Shown here: positions 42,029-47,132 of the stretch, piece by piece
Numbering within the stretch: the first letter of the stretch is position 1
How the letters are laid out: every line of letters starts with the position of its first letter
DNA from: CAYPEK01 sp964409645
GTDB taxonomy: Bacteria; UBP15; UBA6099
Direction: 5' to 3'
Assembly (NCBI GenBank): GCA_964409645.1
Contig: CAYPEK010000022.1
Location: 1-47,132 of the forward strand
DNA: 47,132 nt
The notes under the pieces: generated by a model
What the model was told of the DNA's origin: nothing
The model's input: the letters and a program-made list of their open reading frames with translations, nothing else
The model's database searches: none
Made by a program: the position numbers and the translations under genes

Positions 42029-42231
42029 CCGGTATCGAGTAGCGAGTATCCAGCAAAAACCAAATACAAAAAATCCCATCTTTTCTATTAATGCGATTTT
42101 ATTCCCGCGCTCAGTGTCCCAAATCGGAAAGATTTCAGTAACAAACCTTTAGTTTGAGACAGGCTGAAGCTGTTGAAGGCTTCTCGGTGATATTATAGGA
42201 ATCCTGCAAATACACTTTCATTTTCCAAAGA

Positions 42232-42240
42232 TGTTATAAT
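42232..42240 (+). promoter_or_regulatory. Extended -10 promoter of the nitroreductase gene
   Basis: TGTTATAAT, an exact TGnTATAAT, about 42 nt before ATG 42282. No good -35. Confidence 0.5.
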
Positions 42241-42281
42241 GGTCAATCGATTTGGTATGGAATGTAGCGACGAGGAAAAAT

Positions 42282-43151
42282 ATGAACACTGGTGAACCGA
42301 TAAATGAAATAATCATGAAGAGAAGGTCTGTCAGAACATATCATAAGAAACCGATTCGTGATAACGATGTGCGGATGATAACCGATTATATATCCGGTTT
42401 GGCGCGGCCGCCGTTTGATTCTGTCATGCGGTTTGAGCTGGTAGAGGCGATGGGTAGTGAGGATGATGAAAAACAGAAGATAGGCACTTATGGTTTTATA
42501 AAAAACGCACCTGCGTATATTGTGGGCGCCGTGAAAGAATCCGAGAAAAACCTTGAGGATTTCGGTTATCTGATGGAGTGCATCATACTGTATTCTACCG
42601 GTATCGGCCTTGGAACATGCTGGTTGGGCCTGAGCTTCTCGAAAGGCGGTTTTTCAGAGAGAATAAAAAAGAAGGATGATGAAATCGTCCCGGCGATAGC
42701 ATCCGTAGGATATACGGCGGACAAACAGGGTGCTGTGGAAAAAATACTACGCTGGGGCGCGGGATCGAAAAACAGAAAACCATGGTCAGAGTTGTTTTTT
42801 CAGAATGATTTCACTACAGAACTCACCATAGACGCCTCAGTTCCATATTCAGCCCCACTTGAAATGGTCAGATTGGCTCCCTCTGCTTCAAACAAACAAC
42901 CGTGGAGAATTGTAAGAGAAAAACAGTCAAGTAATATTCATTTCTTCCTTGAGAGAACGAAAAATTACGAGAAAAATCTGGATCGATTTAGAAGTGCAGA
43001 CCTGCAGCGAATAGACATGGGTATTGCAATGTGCCACTTTGAACTTGCAGCAAGAGAATCGGGGCTGGATGGGAAATGGATTCTTGCGGAACCGCGTATT
43101 TCTACAATTCCTGAAGATACTGAATACGTGATTACATGGACAATGAATTGA
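42282..43151 (+). CDS. Nitroreductase-family protein (TM1586-like)
   Basis: 289 residues from ATG 42282 with GAGGAA upstream. The FMN-binding opening is IMKRRSVRTYHKKPI; later YLMECIILYSTGIGLGTCWLGLSFSKGGF and VRLAPSASNKQPWRI show the two half-domains of the single-chain TM1586-like type, where one polypeptide forms what other nitroreductases make as a dimer. Flavin-dependent reductase; electron acceptor unknown. GC content is well below the genes on both sides (a sampled line is near 42 percent), suggesting later arrival. It has its own promoter. Confidence 0.82.
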   Translation: MNTGEPINEIIMKRRSVRTYHKKPIRDNDVRMITDYISGLARPPFDSVMRFELVEAMGSEDDEKQKIGTYGFIKNAPAYIVGAVKESEKNLEDFGYLMECIILYSTGIGLGTCWLGLSFSKGGFSERIKKKDDEIVPAIASVGYTADKQGAVEKILRWGAGSKNRKPWSELFFQNDFTTELTIDASVPYSAPLEMVRLAPSASNKQPWRIVREKQSSNIHFFLERTKNYEKNLDRFRSADLQRIDMGIAMCHFELAARESGLDGKWILAEPRISTIPEDTEYVITWTMN

Positions 43152-43545
43152 AGGATGAAGCTGAAAAACAAATCGAACGACTGGGTCATTTTTTGGCGAA
43201 TTCCTTCTGCTCTCACCATGTTGACTGCTGCCGCATTTTTCAGAAAGCCCACCTTGAATTTTACAAGTGACTACCATTAATAACCTTTATTAAAACGGTG
43301 GGGGGCAGATTGTATAATTCAGTTGTATTGATTACAGAAGTAATGCTTTCTTGCTGACGCGCGGCTCGGATTTCTCTTTGCTGTTGTTTTTCGCTGAATA
43401 CTGTTTTCTGAATACTGAATACTTCCTTGATTGCTTTTCCCTGAGTTCTCGCTACCGGCTACTCGCTGCTGTTTTTTCCGTCTTCGGTTGTGGAAATCGC
43501 CGCATGGGATAAAATGGATAAAAACCGGCTGTGGGGTGTGGTGAT
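43152..43545. other. Intergenic region with promoter and recurring motifs
   Basis: No gene is visible in these 394 nt. A promoter-like TTAAAA (43290-43295), 17-nt spacer, TATAAT (43313-43318) lies near the middle. Further on, CTGAATACTG and GAATACTGAATACTT (43393-43424) and CTCGCTACCGGCTACTCGCTG (43448-43468) repeat words found, the latter in reverse complement, at 34188-34217 and 42028-42055. Confidence 0.55.
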
Positions 43546-45903
43546 ATGGATATTCTGTCGTTGCTTCTGGGGAACCGGCTGACTAAGAATCTCGCGGGAA
43601 AGAAAGGCTACACGAGCGACATACTCGATCTGCTGGGCGCGATTGGCAAGGTGGGCCGCCCGGCGGACCCCGCGTTTCCGTCGGAAATGTTTCCGCTCGG
43701 GGCGCAGCTCTACGGCCGCGGCATGTACACGCTGCTCGCCGTGCAGCCGAATCCGGACTGGATATGGCCGTTCTTCATCGAGAGGCAGTTCAACCCGTAC
43801 CACAAGGACTTCGTCGGGCGCGGCCACTCGATCATGGTGCTCAACACGACGCACCGGAACTGGACGGCGGTGGGCGTAATCGGGTCGGACCGTGAGGCGG
43901 TCGTCGATTCGCGCGGGCTGGTGACTCCGCGCTACAACGGTTGGTCCGCGGACGTGTGGCTGCTCGAAGGCGACAAGCTGTTCGCGCCGTCGAAGCTGGA
44001 CGCGGTGTCGCAGAAGAACATCGGAAAGATACCGGCCGTGCGGACGGCATTCGCCGCGGCGGGGCAGGAAGTGCAGTCGGACGTTTTCGCGGTGATGGTC
44101 GCCGGCAAGGAAGCCGTGCTCCAGAAGGTGACGGTTCGCAACACGAGCAGCGCCGCTAAGAATTCGACGCTCTGCTTCAGCCTCCGGCCGTACAACCCTG
44201 AGGGGCTGAGCGTGGTAAAGGAAGTAACCGCGGACGAGAAGCGGATCGCGGCGGACCGCGGCACGGCGATAGTGCTGATGAGCAAACCCGACGCGGTTGA
44301 CTGCTCGAACGAGGAGGACGGCGATGTGGCCCTGACGCTGGGCGGCGGGATGAACCGGCGGTCGGCGAAGTGCCGCGTCGGACTCGCGAACGCGGTTGCG
44401 GAGTACAACGTCAGTCTCGCGCCTGGCGAGGAGAAGTCGTTCTGGTTCGTGATGCCGATGAAGCTGCGGGACGACGCGGGGGCATGGGCGGCCGAGGCGG
44501 CGAAGATCGACCCGGAGGCGGCGTTCGAGAAGACGAAACGCGAGTGGCGCGAGCGGCTCGCGGGCACGATGCAGATTGAAATACCGGATGAGAATCTTCA
44601 GACGGCGTTCGACATAAACAAGGCGTATCTGTTGCTGCTGTGGGACGGCGACGCGATTACGCCCGGTCCGTTCACTTATCACCATTTCTGGTTCCGAGAC
44701 GCGGCGTATCAGGTGACCGCGCTCGAAAAGATGGGGTTCCGGAGCGAGGCGGAGCGGGTTCTCGCGACGTATCCGGGCCGCCAGCGGGCGGACGGTTTCT
44801 TCATCTCGCAGAACGGCGAGTGGGACGCGAACGGGCAGGCGATGTGGACACTGCTCGAACATTACAAATACACGCGCGACAAAAAGTTTCTCGAAACAAT
44901 ATGGCCGTCGCTCGAAAAGGGCGTCAAATGGATTCAGCAGAAGCGGATGGCGACGACGCGCGACAAATCGAGCCCGGTGTACGGACTGATGCCGGCGGGA
45001 TTGAGCGCGGAGCATTTCGGTCCGAACGACTATTACTATTGGGACGACTACTGGTGCCTCGCGGGCGTGCGCGCGGCGGAGGAAGCGGCGCTCGAACTCG
45101 GCAAAGATGCCGAACGGAGACAGTTCCATCAGGAGCACGACCGCTACTTCGGCCACATCGAGGCGTCGCTGGCGTGGGTGGAGCGCAAGCTCGGCCGCAG
45201 GCTGCTGCCCGCGTCGCCGTATCGCCGCATGAACTCCGGCGCGATCGGCGCCGCCGCCGTCCTGTACCCGCTTCGCATTTATCCGCCGGACGACGAACGG
45301 ATGGCGAACACGATCGGCGAAATCCGCCGCCTCTCGTTCTTCGAGGACGGTTTCTTCCAGAACAATTATCACTCCGGTGTCAACGCGTATCTCACGCTGC
45401 AAATCGCGCAGTGTCTGCTGCAGCGGCGCGACCCTGACACGTGGAAGCTGCTGCGGTACATAATGAGCCTCGCATCGCCGACTTACACATGGCCGGAGGC
45501 GGTGCATCCGCAGACGCGCGGCGGAGTGATGGGTGACGGCCACCACGGCTGGGCGGTGGCGGACCTGCTCCACATCATCCGCAACCTGCTTCTTGTCGAG
45601 GAGGGTGAAACGCTTGTCGTGTTCCCGCTGCTGCCGGCGGAGTGGTTCGACAAAGGCAAGAGCATAACCGTGAAGGAGGCGCCGACGCACTTCGGGAAAG
45701 TCGGCCTGTCGATGAAATCCTTGGACACGGGCGCCGTGCTCGAAATAGATGCCGCATGGCACCACACGCCTGAGCGGGTCGTGGTGCGCTTCCCGAAGAA
45801 GATCGCAACGGCGAAGATCGACGGCAAAGAAGAAACGCTTCAATTGACGGACAGCGTCGAGCTTGGCCCGGACGCGAAGCGGCTCGAAGTGGTATTTGCA
45901 TAA
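43546..45903 (+). CDS. (Alpha/alpha)6-barrel glycoside hydrolase, GH15/GH63-like
   Basis: 785 residues from ATG 43546; a GTG start 15 nt upstream is possible. No signal peptide, so intracellular. The first 340 residues look like a beta-sandwich of the glycogen-debranching type (EAVLQKVTVRNTSS, NVSLAPGEEKSFWF). The helical barrel begins near 350: ITPGPFTYHHFWFRDAAYQVTALEKMG carries the conserved RD motif, then DGFFISQNGEWDANGQAMWTLLEHY and HHGWAVADLLHIIRNLL. It likely trims an alpha-glucan or related oligosaccharide. The catalytic acids are not certain. The gene is probably co-transcribed with the DUF5693 gene 40 nt downstream. Confidence 0.8.
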   Translation: MDILSLLLGNRLTKNLAGKKGYTSDILDLLGAIGKVGRPADPAFPSEMFPLGAQLYGRGMYTLLAVQPNPDWIWPFFIERQFNPYHKDFVGRGHSIMVLNTTHRNWTAVGVIGSDREAVVDSRGLVTPRYNGWSADVWLLEGDKLFAPSKLDAVSQKNIGKIPAVRTAFAAAGQEVQSDVFAVMVAGKEAVLQKVTVRNTSSAAKNSTLCFSLRPYNPEGLSVVKEVTADEKRIAADRGTAIVLMSKPDAVDCSNEEDGDVALTLGGGMNRRSAKCRVGLANAVAEYNVSLAPGEEKSFWFVMPMKLRDDAGAWAAEAAKIDPEAAFEKTKREWRERLAGTMQIEIPDENLQTAFDINKAYLLLLWDGDAITPGPFTYHHFWFRDAAYQVTALEKMGFRSEAERVLATYPGRQRADGFFISQNGEWDANGQAMWTLLEHYKYTRDKKFLETIWPSLEKGVKWIQQKRMATTRDKSSPVYGLMPAGLSAEHFGPNDYYYWDDYWCLAGVRAAEEAALELGKDAERRQFHQEHDRYFGHIEASLAWVERKLGRRLLPASPYRRMNSGAIGAAAVLYPLRIYPPDDERMANTIGEIRRLSFFEDGFFQNNYHSGVNAYLTLQIAQCLLQRRDPDTWKLLRYIMSLASPTYTWPEAVHPQTRGGVMGDGHHGWAVADLLHIIRNLLLVEEGETLVVFPLLPAEWFDKGKSITVKEAPTHFGKVGLSMKSLDTGAVLEIDAAWHHTPERVVVRFPKKIATAKIDGKEETLQLTDSVELGPDAKRLEVVFA

Positions 45904-45943
45904 GAAAGGAATCAACGGCCCGCGCGGCCGTAAAGAGGAAAAT

Positions 45944-47132
45944 ATGGAAAAAAGAGGAATAGTATTCTGGCTGCTGGTGGTCGTGACGATTATCGGCCTT
46001 GCGGCGTCGTTGAGGATTCTCATCAAGCGCGCCGCGTACGAAAAAGCAAACAGGACGGTGCAAATCGCTATCGACCTGCCGTCGCTGACGGCGCAGCTTC
46101 CGCCGGAAGTGGACGCGGACTCGGTCGTGAAGAGGCTCGGCGAGATCGGCGTCACTTCGTACGGCGTTTACGAGTTCAAGGCGAAGGAGCTTTTTGCCAA
46201 CCACGACATTCTGTTCTACCGCGCGTGGCCGGAGGTGCTTTCGTCGGTTGGCGACGGAGGCGATAACCCCGGAAATGTCGTTTTGCGGGCGGAAAACCCG
46301 TGGGCGGCGCCGGTGATGGAGTCTTACATGAAGGCGTATTTCGGCGGCGTCCACTGCGGGAAGGACTCCGAGAGCCGCGGCTTCTGTCTCATACCCGACA
46401 TCGGCGATAAGGTGCAGGACCTTACATTCGGTCTGCATCAGACAGGCTTGGACGTGAATGTTGTGCCTCGTTTTTTCAACACGCCGTTTGAGAACGAAAA
46501 AACGATCGCGGAGAAAATGAAAGCGCTCGACGGGCTTAAACCGGGCGTGATAGTGTTCGACGGGGAGACGGCGCTGGGCTTCCCGAAGTTGCTTGATGTC
46601 ACACAAAAGGAACTCGAAAAGAGGCCGGGCTGGAGCATCGGCATTGTCGATATGGTCGAGCAGAACGGGGTAAAGCAGCTCTCGTGGAAACTGCCGGGCC
46701 GCGTCATACCGATACACAGCGTATCCGATAAGGAGATGGCGAAGAACCCGCCCGAGAAGGCACTCACCCGTTTCCGGCGCGCGGTGCGCGAGCGCGGAAT
46801 CAGGTTCCTCTACGTCAGGCTGTACACACCTGATTTCTACGGTAAAGACGCCGCCGGGGCTCTCGAAGAAAACATGGATTTCATCCAGAAACTGGCGGAC
46901 GGAATCAAAAGCGACGGGTACACAGTCGGCGAGGCGAAACCGCTGACGCCGTTCATCGTGAGCCGCCCGATGCGCGCGGCGTGTGTCGCGGGCGCGGTGG
47001 CGCTCGCGGGGCTGCTGTGCTGGATCGGGTTCGGGCTGCCCGGCGTCCTCGCGCTGATCGCTGCGGCGGGCTCTTTCGTTATTGTGATGTTCCTGCCGGA
47101 AACCGGCGGGCTGTTCAAATACTTCATCAAAC
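45944..47132 (+). CDS. DUF5693-family membrane protein (truncated by window end)
   Basis: Open for 396 codons with no stop before the window ends. The ATG at 45944 has AGAGGAAAAT upstream. The N-terminus has one transmembrane helix (FWLLVVVTIIGLAASLRIL), then an exterior domain with EIGVTSYGVYEFKAKEL, GLHQTGLDVNVVPRF, IVFDGETALGFP and RGIRFLYVRLYTP, typical of DUF5693. From about residue 340 further membrane helices begin (AACVAGAVALAGLLCWIGFG). In other bacteria such proteins sit beside csaB-type pyruvyl transferases and cell-wall polymer genes. Function unproven. Confidence 0.8.
   Translation, partial: MEKRGIVFWLLVVVTIIGLAASLRILIKRAAYEKANRTVQIAIDLPSLTAQLPPEVDADSVVKRLGEIGVTSYGVYEFKAKELFANHDILFYRAWPEVLSSVGDGGDNPGNVVLRAENPWAAPVMESYMKAYFGGVHCGKDSESRGFCLIPDIGDKVQDLTFGLHQTGLDVNVVPRFFNTPFENEKTIAEKMKALDGLKPGVIVFDGETALGFPKLLDVTQKELEKRPGWSIGIVDMVEQNGVKQLSWKLPGRVIPIHSVSDKEMAKNPPEKALTRFRRAVRERGIRFLYVRLYTPDFYGKDAAGALEENMDFIQKLADGIKSDGYTVGEAKPLTPFIVSRPMRAACVAGAVALAGLLCWIGFGLPGVLALIAAAGSFVIVMFLPETGGLFKYFIK

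Noticed and set aside
43459..46155. 898-codon minus-strand open frame opposite the glycosidase
   Set aside because: Composition is Arg/His-rich shadow of the GH gene, and it crosses into an intergenic repeat.

Overview
The window is a 47-kb stretch of a high-GC bacterial chromosome, probably a scaffold from a metagenome or draft assembly because it holds two 100-base N runs. Coding is dense and mostly housekeeping. I cannot name the phylum. The mix of a two-subunit glycine decarboxylase, TrpB2-type tryptophan synthase beta, anaerobic GlpABC, two different phosphofructokinases, a YtxH protein and a DUF5693 protein suits an uncultivated anaerobic or fermentative lineage. Several promoters look like extended -10 sites (TGnTATAAT) with a poor -35.

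Layout. 0.1-2.8 kb: a secreted GH57/GH38-fold glycosidase-like protein, divergent from iolB. 2.9-5.8 kb: an unusual Glu/Gln-rich single-pass membrane protein and a small partner gene. 5.9-11.6 kb: trpB2, an HNH nuclease, a GNAT acetyltransferase and gcvPA-gcvPB. 11.6-18 kb: a membrane protein fused to a GH99-like domain, a zinc-ribbon membrane protein, an O-methyltransferase, a LUD protein and an ATP-type pfkA. 18-24.7 kb, minus strand: an apparently dead M6-peptidase-like secreted protein, a PPi-type phosphofructokinase and glpABC. 24.8-27.7 kb: an AT-rich island with one NACHT NTPase that carries an N-terminal restriction-endonuclease-like domain and C-terminal HEAT repeats, a candidate NLR-like anti-phage protein. 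27.8-32.7 kb: small regulators (coiled coil with HTH, HTH with pseudo-receiver), YtxH, an alpha/beta hydrolase, a C45-type peptidase and a zinc ribbon. 32.9-39.6 kb: yebC, ruvC, ruvA, argG, polA. 39.7-47.1 kb: a D-threonine-aldolase-like PLP enzyme, an SDR lacking its Tyr, a nitroreductase, an (alpha/alpha)6 glycosidase and a truncated DUF5693 gene.

How the genes fit together. Central metabolism is represented by glycolysis (two phosphofructokinases with different predicted phosphoryl donors), glycerol-3-phosphate oxidation to the quinone pool (GlpABC) and glycine cleavage (GcvPA/PB). Several surface or secreted glycosidases suggest polysaccharide turnover. The recombination and repair genes (yebC-ruvC-ruvA, polA) lie close together, but no ruvB follows ruvA.

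The most interesting parts are the NACHT-HEAT gene with its near-identical DNA repeats, and a rich set of intergenic repeats. The repeats include two MITE-like inverted-repeat elements of similar architecture, a two-hairpin repeat present once intact and once split by a 149-bp insertion, and word-like tracts that recur between genes. Both N runs look explicable: the one in pfkA is flanked by an identical 55-nt duplication, and the one in the NACHT gene sits within a tandem repeat. In both cases the simplest join restores the reading frame exactly.
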